Positions 10,425 to 19,537 of a stretch of DNA of 64,000 nucleotides are shown here, piece by piece (the stretch's first letter is position 1; every line of letters starts with the position of its first letter). Location: NCBI GenBank assembly GCA_019637855.1, contig JAHBUX010000003.1, positions 62,001-126,000 of the forward strand, in the 5' to 3' direction. Made by a program: the position numbers and the translations under genes. The notes under the pieces were generated by a model. That model worked only from the letters and a program-made list of their open reading frames with translations, was not told where the DNA came from and ran no database searches. This stretch comes from Bdellovibrionales bacterium. Its GTDB lineage: Bacteria; Bdellovibrionota; Bdellovibrionia; Bdellovibrionales; UBA1609.

Positions 10425-11285
10425 ATGAGCCCTTCTTTGTCACCCCTAGCCAATCCTGTAACGCTTGATGTCGGTGGCCAAAAAATCACCTGGGGTGACT
10501 GCTCCAATTGGGTTTTATTTGCCGGCCCTGACATCATCGAAGATGACGGCCTGGTCCTGGAAACAGCACAAGAAATTTCGCGTATTACGAAGAGACTCGG
10601 AATTCCTTGGATTTTGAAATGCTCCTATGACAAGGCTAATCGCCAAAGTGTTGGCAGTTTTCGTGGCCCGGGCGTTGATTCTGCTCTAACCTCGCTTGCT
10701 CGCATCAAAGCAAAGGTGGGTTGCGGTCTTCTCACCGACGTCCATGAAACAATTCAAATTCCACAAGTAGCAGAAGTCGCCGATGTAATTCAGATTCCCG
10801 CATTTCTCTCGCGCCAAACAGATCTCGTCATCGCGACGGCAAAAACTGGCAAGGTCATGCACATAAAAAAGGGCCAGTTCTTAGCCCCATGGGACATGAA
10901 GTCCATAGTCAAAAAAGCAGTCTCCGCAGGCAACGACCGCGTCCTGCTATGCGAACGCGGAACTACTTTTGGCTACAATCGCCTAATCAACGATATGACC
11001 GGCTTAGTGGAAATGCGCAATCTCGGCCACCCTGTTGTCATGGATGCCACACATTCCACTCAGCTCCCAGGAGCAACGGGAGAAAGTAGCGGTGGACGCG
11101 GCGATATGGTTCCGGCACTTGCTCGCGCGGCTATGGCAGTCGGTGTGGACGGACTCTTTATGGAAGTCCACCCAGATCCAACAAAAGCACTATGCGATGG
11201 ACCAACTTCACTGAAGCTTGGGAACCTCGAGCCCTTGCTCAATCAACTGACTGCCATTTGGAAGACTCATTTCAGCGAGTATTAA
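10425..11285 (+). CDS. kdsA: Kdo-8-phosphate synthase with Asp at the metal/Asn position
   Basis: A 286-residue enzyme that condenses PEP and arabinose-5-phosphate to Kdo-8-phosphate. Family blocks: KCSYDKANRQS, SFRGPG, LLTDVHE, DVIQIPAFLSRQTDL, CERGTTFGYN, MDATHSTQLPG, GLFMEVHPDP and CDGP. KdsA enzymes have either Cys (metal-dependent) or Asn (metal-independent) at one position of the first strand. Here the matching residue is Asp36 in FAGPDIIED (codon GAC). The other three metal ligands (His in ATHS, Glu in MEVHPDP, Asp in CDGP) are present. The variant may change metal use. ATG 10425 follows GAGGA; the next gene starts one base after the stop. Confidence 0.93.
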   Translation: MSPSLSPLANPVTLDVGGQKITWGDCSNWVLFAGPDIIEDDGLVLETAQEISRITKRLGIPWILKCSYDKANRQSVGSFRGPGVDSALTSLARIKAKVGCGLLTDVHETIQIPQVAEVADVIQIPAFLSRQTDLVIATAKTGKVMHIKKGQFLAPWDMKSIVKKAVSAGNDRVLLCERGTTFGYNRLINDMTGLVEMRNLGHPVVMDATHSTQLPGATGESSGGRGDMVPALARAAMAVGVDGLFMEVHPDPTKALCDGPTSLKLGNLEPLLNQLTAIWKTHFSEY

Positions 11286-11286
11286 G

Positions 11287-12078
11287 ATGACTAAGACCGT
11301 ATCCGCGCTATCTTACCACTTCGGTCTTCACCGTAAGTTTCTTGTTTACAACTTGATTCTACGGAACCTAAAAGTCCGCTACCGAAAATCCTTATTTGGA
11401 ATGATTTGGACTTTACTGATTCCGGCCGGCAGCGCGGTCGTCTACTATATTATTTTCTCATACGTTCTAAAGGTAAATGTCGAACATCACCTACTATTTA
11501 TCATGGCGGGCATTATCCCTTGGACGTTCTTTTCATCATCACTGATATCCGGAATGGAGTCTTTAGTCGGCAACTTTTCCTTGCTGAACAAAATCCCTCT
11601 TCCAATTCAAATTCTACCGTTTTCTGAAATACTCACTCATTTTATCACTCTACTGCTAAGCCTTCCAATAGTAGCATTGGTAATGCTGATTTCCAGTGTG
11701 CCGCCGACGTGGGCCTTGATTCAATATCCGCTTCTACTAGCGATACTATTTACGACTACTTATTCCCTAGGCCTTATCTTTGCGTTAGTGTTTGTATACT
11801 TCCGAGATTTGCGCTTCATAGTTCAACTAGCTTTGCAGTTTTGGTTTTATCTTACACCCATTATGTATACGGCGAATATGATCCCTGAAAATGCTCGATT
11901 CGCACTCTATTTGAATCCTGTTGGAACACTATTTATCGGCCTTAGTACATCAATATCTGAAGGCTATTTTATGACATCCCGAGAATGGTTAGTCTCACTA
12001 GGATGGTGCACGGCCCTCTTTCTAATCTCCATTTTTGCTTTTAGGCGAGTTCGCAATTCAATTGTGGAGTTTGTATGA
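11287..12078 (+). CDS. wzm: ABC-2 polysaccharide export permease (Wzm/KpsM/TagG type)
   Basis: A 263-residue inner-membrane protein with about six hydrophobic helices. The N-terminal NLILRNLKVRYRKSLFGMIW and the NKIPLPIQILPF segment match the ABC-2 family that moves lipid-linked or capsular polysaccharides. Its stop overlaps the ATG of the ATPase gene by 4 bp. Together they form one exporter. The upstream Kdo genes suggest a Kdo-containing glycan (O-antigen or a group 2-like capsule) as cargo. The gene name is by family; substrate is inferred. Confidence 0.9.
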   Translation: MTKTVSALSYHFGLHRKFLVYNLILRNLKVRYRKSLFGMIWTLLIPAGSAVVYYIIFSYVLKVNVEHHLLFIMAGIIPWTFFSSSLISGMESLVGNFSLLNKIPLPIQILPFSEILTHFITLLLSLPIVALVMLISSVPPTWALIQYPLLLAILFTTTYSLGLIFALVFVYFRDLRFIVQLALQFWFYLTPIMYTANMIPENARFALYLNPVGTLFIGLSTSISEGYFMTSREWLVSLGWCTALFLISIFAFRRVRNSIVEFV

Positions 12079-12827
12079 GCCAGGCAGCAATCGAGTTCGC
12101 CAATGTCGCCAAGTCTTTTCAGACCTGGCATGAACGCCCGCACTCTTTAAAAGAGGTTTTAGGCGACTTGATGATGCTTCGTCTTAAGGCAGGATGCGTT
12201 GAGCGCACTTCTGTTTTACGAAATATAAATTTGTGTATAAACAAGGGCGATTTTGTCGGCATAATGGGACGAAATGGAGTCGGAAAAAGCACCTTATTGA
12301 AGATGATCGCCGGAGTTTATCGCCCAACAGAAGGCACAATTCATACACATGGAAAAATTGCCCCCTTACTAGAACTCGGCGCTGGATTTGCACCCGAACT
12401 TAGCGGACTGGAAAATATATATCTAAATGCCTCGATTCTTGGCTTCGGCCACAACGAGGTAAATAGAAAAATAAACGAAATTCTCGAGTTTTCTGAACTC
12501 AAGGAGGCCATTAACCGCCCAGTTCGAAACTACTCAAGCGGCATGCTTGTTCGACTAGGATTTTCTATCGCAGTTCATTTAAATGCAGATTTACTTTTAT
12601 TTGACGAAATTCTTGCTGTAGGTGATGTCGGTTTTCAAAATAAATGCCTACAAAAAATTGATGAGCTGCATAAACTAGGAAAGACTATTATCTTAGTTAC
12701 TCACATTCCCGAGCAGGTCGAGGCATTCTGTAGCCGCTGCATCGTACTTGATCAAGAGGGCGTAATTTACGACGGGCTGCCGAATATAGGAGCAGAAAAT
12801 TACCGCCACCTATTTCATCAACGGTAG
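12075..12827 (+). CDS. wzt: ABC polysaccharide export ATPase (Wzt/KpsT/TagH type)
   Basis: A 250-residue ATPase partnering the permease at 11287. The Walker A is GRNGVGKSTLL, the Q-loop region lies near LLELGAGFAPELSG, the signature is NYSSGMLVRLGF, the Walker B is LLLFDEILAVGD, and the switch His is in VTHIPEQ. The LELGAGF...ELSGLENIYLN block is specific to polysaccharide exporters. It ends soon after the nucleotide-binding domain, so it lacks the C-terminal carbohydrate-binding domain found in long Wzt proteins that read chain-end caps. Its 3' end overlaps the convergent gene by 10 bp. Confidence 0.92.
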   Translation: MSQAAIEFANVAKSFQTWHERPHSLKEVLGDLMMLRLKAGCVERTSVLRNINLCINKGDFVGIMGRNGVGKSTLLKMIAGVYRPTEGTIHTHGKIAPLLELGAGFAPELSGLENIYLNASILGFGHNEVNRKINEILEFSELKEAINRPVRNYSSGMLVRLGFSIAVHLNADLLLFDEILAVGDVGFQNKCLQKIDELHKLGKTIILVTHIPEQVEAFCSRCIVLDQEGVIYDGLPNIGAENYRHLFHQR

Positions 12828-15634
12828 ACTTCGAACGACCTGTAATAACCGCTCATTAACTCGAAACAAAGTTTAAACTTTCGGTAGAAAAAACGTCCAA
12901 CTCGCATCAAACGCGGTCTTGATGACAATCTCCTCATAGCCTTGGTTACTATCAACGATTTCTTGCTTATAAAAGGTCTCTCCGACCGCTCGCGATAACT
13001 AGACTGAAAAAAGTGTTCGGCTAAATAGTCAGGCGTTAAATAGAAAAGTGTCTTATACCCCTGTGTTGTCGCCACATATGAAAATAATCTTTCAAAGGCG
13101 TGGGCCAGCGTTCCTCCAACTCCTATTGGCTCCTCCGGAAAATCTTCGTAAGAAATCGTTTCATTAAACAAAGGATTAAGTGCTGAGGTTCGGTACCAAA
13201 GCATTGTTCCTACCGAAAACACAAGCTCATTCCGGTTCGGTATTTGGGGTAGCTTAAACTTGTCGAGCAAGACACCAATAAGGTCTTCCTCCTGAATCGC
13301 TGAGTGCCCAAAAGCCGAATGGATATCAAATATACCCTTGAACATAGGAGGAAATATTGTTCCGATAGACTTATCTCGGCTAAACATAGCTACAATATCA
13401 ATTGTAGCCTGAAGAGATAAAAGATTGTCGAGCAAATACCGACGCCATATTTCTCCCATGTTACTTTCATATTGCACAGATTTTTTAGAATGAAAATGAC
13501 CGCAAATATCGTATTTTTTGTGAAACGGCCTCATCTCAATCAGCCAAGGAGCGATATCCCTCCCCCGATTTGGAACCTGAATGACTCGCACTTGATCTAC
13601 ACATGACAGAACTCGCACTGAAAATATAGCTTCAAGAACTTTGACACTATTCTTGTCCGTTGTCGTAATAAACAAATCTAAATTATATTTAATCGCCTGT
13701 AAATACTCGAAAAACTCCCACGCCAAATCTAAATTATATATATGCAAGTGAATCGCGATTCTTGGCTGAGGCCTGAGGAGACCCTGACTATCTATAGAGG
13801 CTGAGTTTTTTCCATACTTAAGCATACTAGAATCAAGAAACAAACTGCCCTGAAATACATTTTTGTTTGCCCTACTCATTTTATTAAGCAAGGTATCCTG
13901 GCGAATGTGATTAAAATCATCTGCGGAAATAATCTTCGATAGTAGGTTTATACTTCGATCTTTTGGCTCAAACAGTATCGCCATAGAAGCCCTATAAATG
14001 GCAAAAAGATCGACATCGTAGACCAACGGAAGGTACTCGCTCTTGAACGTTAGACAGAACTTTTCAACAAAATCGAATATCCCGCGGTGAATATCCTGCA
14101 TCGCCTCATTCGTTGCATGATCAAAAAACTCAGTTTCGTCAAACATAGGCCGATGGTCCCGCGAATAGCCCATACAGGAAGGTTCTGCAGAGGAAAACAC
14201 CTTCTCAAATAAAAGAGGAAAGGGACCACCTGGCAATTTACCAAGCAGGCTATAAGTTTTGATTTTATAGCCACGATCTCTTTTCTTGTTTAAGGAATCC
14301 CAGAGAGATATTTTGTCAATTTTGGTATTCACCAGATTCATAATGTCTAGAGGGACATAGCCATCATTACTATGATCGAAGATGGCAACCCTCTTGGACT
14401 CACCAAAACAAGTTTGAAAATACTTTTGCGCGCACCGCAGGTTTTCATTCAAAATCTGAGTGCATCTGGCGAGGTCGGTTATAGAAGCTTCGATCTTCAC
14501 CTTAAGATTTTCTGGTTTTATCTCTAGAAGTCGCTGATTTTCTGATTCTTTAAAATACTGTCTGAGTCCACTCAAGTAAAAAAGAGTTCGAAGGTCACAA
14601 TCTGAACTTCTAGCTTCCTCTGCGGCAGCCAAAAGAAACTCGACAACAGATCCGGTGTATTTCGACACCAACAAAGATCTATAGCTACAATATAGCTGTT
14701 GAGCCTCACAACCGGCATTCAATTGCCTACGAATGAATTCATAAACCTTCATCGGTATAAAGCCATTGCGTGAAGTAAAAAATATTTTGTCGTAGCCTTT
14801 CTGAACAGCCGAAAGATGGAGAACTCTCAAAGCGATTCCTAAGGCAAATGGCCCAAGAGCGTAATAACCAAAATCGTATAGATTATGGAATTTTTGATCG
14901 GCGGCCTTTGACTTCAAGGCCCTTTCTTCAGCAGCGAGGAATCCCAACACAAATGAAGATCGATCTGCGCCCCGTAAGTGATATCCACGCTCAAGCCTTA
15001 CTTCTCTATAGTGATAAGCCACTATACCTTTCTGAAGTGGCACCTTGAAATCGGATATTTCGTTGTCTCCTATGTGAAGCATCTGCGCAGGTTCTATGCC
15101 CTCTTTCGCAAGCACATGATCAAATAGAGCGCCAGAATCTTTCCTCTTCTTTAGATCCGAAGAAACGTAAAGCGCATCGTAATCTATTTTATGTTTCTTC
15201 AGTATCGCTTCAATCACAGACGACGGAAGATAGATATCCGATAAGATTACGATTCGCATATTCGCCGCACGAGCCTGCTCTAACAAGTCCACCATGTCGA
15301 TGTTTTTTAATGTTAGATCGATCTCGAGCTGAATCTCTTTGCTCTGCAGAAGAGCTCTTTGTGCATCGGTTAAATCCAGCTTGGCCTGAAGCCGATCATA
15401 AATTAGGTCCAACGTGACCTTTTCAACACCAATTTCCTCTATAAGAGAAACCTCAGATGATCGCCGAGCAGATGAAAATAATTTTTTACCGCATACGACT
15501 TTTTTGTAGTAGTCGTCCAAAAACAAAAAGAGATCGGCTGGATTCAAACAAGGGCGAAAAAGGAGCGTATCGAAAACATCAAAACTAACTACTTTAAATA
15601 AATCAGACTTAATATGGTTCTTTATGTCAATCAT
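12818..15634 (-). CDS. HAD - middle domain - RgpF fusion protein (rhamnan synthesis F-like)
   Basis: A 938-residue multidomain protein. ATG 15634 follows GAGGTGC at good spacing; the longer frame to 15748 would run into the DAHP synthase gene. Residues about 1-230 form a HAD domain: SFDVFDTLL, VILSDIYLP, a Lys in KKRKDSG, and IGDNEISDF. Next comes a block with GYYALGPFALG and FFTSRNGFIPMKVYEFI. The last 300 residues are RgpF-like: IAIHLHIYNLD, VPNRGRDIAPW, CGHFHSKKS and GTMLWYRTSALNPLF. RgpF proteins take part in rhamnan assembly, which fits the rfb genes nearby. The protein at 24620 has the same three parts in the order RgpF-HAD-middle. A glycosyltransferase role is likely; what the HAD part does is unknown. 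Confidence 0.8.
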   Translation of the reverse strand: MIDIKNHIKSDLFKVVSFDVFDTLLFRPCLNPADLFLFLDDYYKKVVCGKKLFSSARRSSEVSLIEEIGVEKVTLDLIYDRLQAKLDLTDAQRALLQSKEIQLEIDLTLKNIDMVDLLEQARAANMRIVILSDIYLPSSVIEAILKKHKIDYDALYVSSDLKKRKDSGALFDHVLAKEGIEPAQMLHIGDNEISDFKVPLQKGIVAYHYREVRLERGYHLRGADRSSFVLGFLAAEERALKSKAADQKFHNLYDFGYYALGPFALGIALRVLHLSAVQKGYDKIFFTSRNGFIPMKVYEFIRRQLNAGCEAQQLYCSYRSLLVSKYTGSVVEFLLAAAEEARSSDCDLRTLFYLSGLRQYFKESENQRLLEIKPENLKVKIEASITDLARCTQILNENLRCAQKYFQTCFGESKRVAIFDHSNDGYVPLDIMNLVNTKIDKISLWDSLNKKRDRGYKIKTYSLLGKLPGGPFPLLFEKVFSSAEPSCMGYSRDHRPMFDETEFFDHATNEAMQDIHRGIFDFVEKFCLTFKSEYLPLVYDVDLFAIYRASMAILFEPKDRSINLLSKIISADDFNHIRQDTLLNKMSRANKNVFQGSLFLDSSMLKYGKNSASIDSQGLLRPQPRIAIHLHIYNLDLAWEFFEYLQAIKYNLDLFITTTDKNSVKVLEAIFSVRVLSCVDQVRVIQVPNRGRDIAPWLIEMRPFHKKYDICGHFHSKKSVQYESNMGEIWRRYLLDNLLSLQATIDIVAMFSRDKSIGTIFPPMFKGIFDIHSAFGHSAIQEEDLIGVLLDKFKLPQIPNRNELVFSVGTMLWYRTSALNPLFNETISYEDFPEEPIGVGGTLAHAFERLFSYVATTQGYKTLFYLTPDYLAEHFFQSSYRERSERPFISKKSLIVTKAMRRLSSRPRLMRVGRFFYRKFKLCFELMSGYYRSFEVYR

Positions 15635-15656
15635 GCACCTCAATGCCCCCAAGACC

Positions 15657-17024
15657 TTATGTAAAAATGAGGTGGTCGTGAAACTCAAAGGCCGGCTTTG
15701 CCTGGAGCAACTCACAAACCTTAAATGCCAAGTCAATGGCCTGTTCATCGTTCAAACGAGGGTCACAAAATGTCTCATATTTCTCCGTCAGATCAATTTT
15801 TCTAGGACCGCCCAAGCACTCGGTGACATTTTTTCCTGTCATCTCCAAATGAAGGCCGCCGGGATAAACTCCCAGCCTCCGGCACACCGTAAAAAACTCC
15901 TGGATTTCCGATAAGATCTTCTCGACCGCGCGATACTTAATTCCGGCCTCATTTTTCTCTGTGTTGCCGTGCATAGGATCGCACATCCACACAACCGACA
16001 GACCACGAGCTTTCACGGCTGAGATTAAGCCCGTTAGGTATCTATCCACTTTACCAGCACCCATGCGTGAAATCAGAGTGATACGACCGGGAGTATTATG
16101 AGGGTTGAGCGTCTCAATCAACTGCAGCAAATCTGAGTTTGAGAGTGACGGCCCGCACTTAATGCCTATTGGATTTTCCACGCCTCGCAAAAAGTCAACA
16201 TGAGCTCCATCTGGCTGGCGGGTACGGTCGCCAATCCATAAGAAGTGCGCGGAGGTCGCGATATATTTGCCAGTACTTGCGTCCAGCCGGGTTAAAGCTT
16301 GTTCATAGGGCAACAACAACGCCTCGTGCGAGGTGTAGAAGTCCATGCGTTCTCGAGCACTTTGCTGGATGTTGTATTTTTGTATGAAATCAAACCGCTT
16401 TTGAATGAGGTGTGCTAACTCAAGGTACTTTTCTTTTATGGCCGCATTTTCGACAAAATCTAGAATCCAGTTCGGAGCCTGCTGAGTGTCGGCAAATCCA
16501 CCGGCAGCCATAGCTCTTAAAAAATTGAGAGTCGCTGTAGACTGGAAATAGGCCGTCAGTATTCGGTTCGGGTCTGGGACTCTTTCACTCTCGGTAAACT
16601 CACTGCCGTTAATAATGTCACCGCGATAGGCAGGCAAAGTAATGCCATTGATTGTTTCTGTGTCAGAAGAACGCGGCTTAGCGAACTGACCGGCACAGCG
16701 GCCAATTTTAACAATCGGCTTCTCACTCATAAAGGAAAAGATCACACTCATTTGCAGGAGGACACGAAAGGTGTCACGGATCGTTTCGGTATTAAACTCG
16801 GAAAAGCTCTCAGCGCAATCCCCTCCCTGCAGAACGAAAGTTTCGCCTTGAGCGGCACTAGCTAAAAGTTGTCTAAGTTGGAATACCTCGCCGCCAAAGA
16901 CCAATGGAGGTAGGGTTTCGAGTTTAGCCTCAACACGCTTAAGTTCGTTCTTGTCCGGATACGTGGGAAGCTGATGCGCCGCCCTGTCCTTCCAACTATC
17001 CTTGGACCAAAATTTTACTTTCAC
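15657..17024 (-). CDS. Class II (plant-type) DAHP synthase
   Basis: A 455-residue enzyme condensing PEP and erythrose-4-phosphate to DAHP, first step of the shikimate pathway. Class II blocks are all present: FVLQGGDCAESF, KIGRCAGQFAKPRS, AYRGDIING, TSHEALLLPYE, WIGDRTRQPDGAHV, SRMGAGK, WMCDPMHGNT and HLEMTGKNVTECLGG. The metal and PEP sites therefore look intact. RifH-type aminoDAHP synthases of ansamycin clusters belong to the same class and cannot be separated by eye. The gene lies 81 bp after an ATP-grasp gene and 22 bp before the HAD-RgpF gene on the same strand, within a glycan locus. It may be ordinary aromatic biosynthesis or a special pathway (see findings). Confidence 0.93.
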   Translation of the reverse strand: MKVKFWSKDSWKDRAAHQLPTYPDKNELKRVEAKLETLPPLVFGGEVFQLRQLLASAAQGETFVLQGGDCAESFSEFNTETIRDTFRVLLQMSVIFSFMSEKPIVKIGRCAGQFAKPRSSDTETINGITLPAYRGDIINGSEFTESERVPDPNRILTAYFQSTATLNFLRAMAAGGFADTQQAPNWILDFVENAAIKEKYLELAHLIQKRFDFIQKYNIQQSARERMDFYTSHEALLLPYEQALTRLDASTGKYIATSAHFLWIGDRTRQPDGAHVDFLRGVENPIGIKCGPSLSNSDLLQLIETLNPHNTPGRITLISRMGAGKVDRYLTGLISAVKARGLSVVWMCDPMHGNTEKNEAGIKYRAVEKILSEIQEFFTVCRRLGVYPGGLHLEMTGKNVTECLGGPRKIDLTEKYETFCDPRLNDEQAIDLAFKVCELLQAKPAFEFHDHLIFT

Positions 17025-17105
17025 TTCTAATCTCTTCTCAAAATATATTCTTAAAAGGCTTGACTATGAAGTCTAGGCCATAGCTCCTCGTGAGGCAAGC
17101 CACTA

Positions 17106-18245
17106 TCAAGAAAGGGTATATATATCTCGATCTAATAGAGACTTATATCCTTCTACAAGAAGGTCATGTGAATGCTGTTCGCAAAATAAAATACCCGCCC
17201 GAGTTCCCTGACGCCCAGTTAAAATCTGACCAATTGTTTGCAAAGGGAAAAAAGCACGTACATTAACAGGCGGCGAAAATTTAATGCCACAAAAGATCAA
17301 AGTATCCACGGAGGAAACGGTATGACGAAGAACATGTCGCTGTTCAAAAGATTGGGTTATCAGCTGCGTACCAACAAAATAAGATGCGTATTTGGCGGCG
17401 TATTTAAACCCGGTGCTATATTCAATCAACAACGAATAAAGATCGCCAGGACAACGGCGAGTCAACTCGATGATCCACGGACCAGATTCATTTAGAATAA
17501 ACTGAGTGTGCAGCAATCCGTCCTTCAAATTCAAAAATCCACAGAGTTTTTCCAAACTTTTCTCGAGCGTTACCATGTGCCGCTCGGGAACTGCATGATC
17601 TATATAACTTGTATCGACAGCAAATTCATATGCAGAAGAACCTTCCCGTACATAGAAAGAGTTAGTAAGTTTACCATTTTCAACGAAGGCACTACAGCTA
17701 TAAAGAGGTCCTTCAGCAAAGGTCTCAAAGATGGCTCCTGCACTCGGACTAACCTCTATAGCAGCTTGATATGCAGCCACCATTGCAGATTGATCGCCCC
17801 CATCAAAAATGGTGACACCCCTGCCGCTAAAGGCATCAACCGGTTTACAGATAAACCGTCCACACAAAGGAAAGCTCTCCTTCGCAACGACGAGCGGCGC
17901 GGGCATACTAAGTTCTTCACATAGCCGCCGGAACTCTAGTTTATTACTGATTTTCCGATTGATTTCCGGCGAGTCCGCATACGATGAACTCACCTTCAGA
18001 CGTGAGCATGTTTCAAGAGATACGTCAGTGCATCCTGGTACAACACGTTCTATGTGCAGGGCCTCAATGTGCTTCTCTACCTCGAGGTAATTTCGATAGT
18101 CCTGCTGAATCCAACGCGAGCCAGCCCTTCGAGCGAGAATATCGCCCTCACGATTGCCAATTACCCAAACGTCATGCCCCTCTTGGACTAGATAGTCATA
18201 TATGGGAACCGCAGCAAGTGCCGTATCAACAAGAAGAACCTTCAT
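17106..18245 (-). CDS. ATP-grasp domain ligase
   Basis: A 379-residue ATP-grasp enzyme started at ATG 18245 (MKVLLVDTALAAVPIYDYL), where the pre-ATP-grasp Rossmann fold begins; an ATG at 18281 is possible. The fold is shown by VVPGCTDVSLETC, the FICKPVDAFSGRGV nucleotide lysine and glycine loop, an acidic FETFAEGP strand, and IIELTRRCPGDLY with its metal-binding Glu. ATP-grasp enzymes join a carboxylate to an amine or thiol through an acyl phosphate. Relatives in glycan clusters add amino acids or acids to sugars. The partner is unknown. It precedes the DAHP synthase on the same strand, so it may use an acid from that pathway, but this is speculation. Confidence 0.8.
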   Translation of the reverse strand: MKVLLVDTALAAVPIYDYLVQEGHDVWVIGNREGDILARRAGSRWIQQDYRNYLEVEKHIEALHIERVVPGCTDVSLETCSRLKVSSSYADSPEINRKISNKLEFRRLCEELSMPAPLVVAKESFPLCGRFICKPVDAFSGRGVTIFDGGDQSAMVAAYQAAIEVSPSAGAIFETFAEGPLYSCSAFVENGKLTNSFYVREGSSAYEFAVDTSYIDHAVPERHMVTLEKSLEKLCGFLNLKDGLLHTQFILNESGPWIIELTRRCPGDLYSLLIEYSTGFKYAAKYASYFVGTQLITQSFEQRHVLRHTVSSVDTLIFCGIKFSPPVNVRAFFPLQTIGQILTGRQGTRAGILFCEQHSHDLLVEGYKSLLDRDIYTLS

Positions 18246-18390
18246 GATGTTATTTTTAGACTTAGACGGATGAAAAAGCATGCAAAACCTGACAAGTGCC
18301 CAAGCTTCTCAGAAGGACTCTCATGAATAGGGCTTGCCTTATTATCGCTGCCCAAGATAAGTTTTTCAGGTTGTTTGGAGAAGACCATTT

Positions 18391-19503
18391 ATGGCTAAGC
18401 CCTTGTATGTAGCCCAGCCTTTACTTCCCGCCTTGTCTGATTTCCACACACTTCTTGGCGAGATATGGCACTCCAAAGCTCTTACCAATGAAGGGCCTTT
18501 TCACCAACGGCTAGAGGCTGAAATTGGAAAGTATCTAGATGTCCCAACGTCGTTGCTATTCAATAATGGCACCATTGCACTTCTTGCTGCTTTAAAACTT
18601 TATGACTTGCAGCCTGGTAGTGAGGTTATCACGACACCTCTGACTTTTGCTGCGACAGCACATTCTATTTCTTGGAATGGTCTCGTGCCTGTTTTCGTTG
18701 ATGTCTTGCCAGAGAACTTAACGCTTGACCCCAAAAGTGTCGAGAAGGCAATAACCAATAAAACCTCCGCGATCATGGCCGTTCATGTTTATGGCTCCGT
18801 TTGTGAACTGGAAGCTTTACAGGAAATTGCAACACGGAATAATTTGCGTCTTTTGTACGACGCCGCCCATGCCTTTGGTGTTACTGTAAAAGGGCGCTCG
18901 ATTGCATCTTTTGGCGATGCTTCTATTTTTTCATTCCACGCCACGAAGCTCTTCAATACTTTTGAGGGCGGACTAGTGGCTACTCCAAAAGAGACGGATA
19001 AGGCATCTCTACGTTGCTTGAGAAACTTTGGAATCAAAAATGAAGAAGAAGTCGTATCCATTGGAATCAATGGCAAAATGAACGAGCTTCAGGCTGCAAT
19101 TGGCCTATTGAACTTGCCGCTCATAGAAGAAGAGAAGCGACTGCGGTCGAACTTGCGGAAGAAATACAATGAAGTCCTAGGACATCTACCAGGCATCACG
19201 ATTCAACAGCCACAGGATGGAGTATCGAGCTCCGAACAATATTATCCGTTGATTATAGACGAAGGCGCCTTCGGAAGATCTCGTGATGAAATTTACGGTG
19301 CGCTAAAAGAACACTCGATTTTTTCAAGAAAATACTTTCATCCCATTTGCACTGACTTCAGCCCCTATAAAAACTGGAAGGTCACTTCGACTAGACCTAG
19401 TCCATATGTTAACACAGTAAAATCAAGAGTACTTTGCCTTCCATTTCATAGCGGCGTGCTGGATGAACACTTTGAAAAAATATCGAAAGTGTTCGTTGGT
19501 TGA
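18391..19503 (+). CDS. DegT/DnrJ/EryC1/StrS sugar aminotransferase (VioA/FdtB-like)
   Basis: A 370-residue PLP aminotransferase. Lys186 in FSFHATKLFNTFEGGL is the Schiff-base lysine; the HATK-x-F-(N/H)-T-x-EGG form is typical of the VioA/FdtB branch, which aminates dTDP-keto-6-deoxyhexoses. YDAAHAFGV contains the PLP-ring Asp. A dTDP-glucose set (rfbBA) lies at 29810-31713 and could supply the keto sugar. It is transcribed with the gene at 19538 (34-bp gap) and divergently from the ATP-grasp gene. Assignment to a branch is by motif only; the sugar is not known. Confidence 0.88.
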   Translation: MAKPLYVAQPLLPALSDFHTLLGEIWHSKALTNEGPFHQRLEAEIGKYLDVPTSLLFNNGTIALLAALKLYDLQPGSEVITTPLTFAATAHSISWNGLVPVFVDVLPENLTLDPKSVEKAITNKTSAIMAVHVYGSVCELEALQEIATRNNLRLLYDAAHAFGVTVKGRSIASFGDASIFSFHATKLFNTFEGGLVATPKETDKASLRCLRNFGIKNEEEVVSIGINGKMNELQAAIGLLNLPLIEEEKRLRSNLRKKYNEVLGHLPGITIQQPQDGVSSSEQYYPLIIDEGAFGRSRDEIYGALKEHSIFSRKYFHPICTDFSPYKNWKVTSTRPSPYVNTVKSRVLCLPFHSGVLDEHFEKISKVFVG

Positions 19504-19537
19504 TTTTATAGCGAATGGTTAAATTGGGAAGTACGGA

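Noticed and set aside
12075-12827. Long-form Wzt with carbohydrate-binding domain
   Set aside because: The frame ends at residue 250, just after the nucleotide-binding domain.
18391-19503. AHBA synthase (RifK) identity for the DegT enzyme
   Set aside because: The active-site block FSFHATKLFNTFEGG matches the VioA/FdtB branch, whereas RifK-like enzymes have a different block around the lysine.
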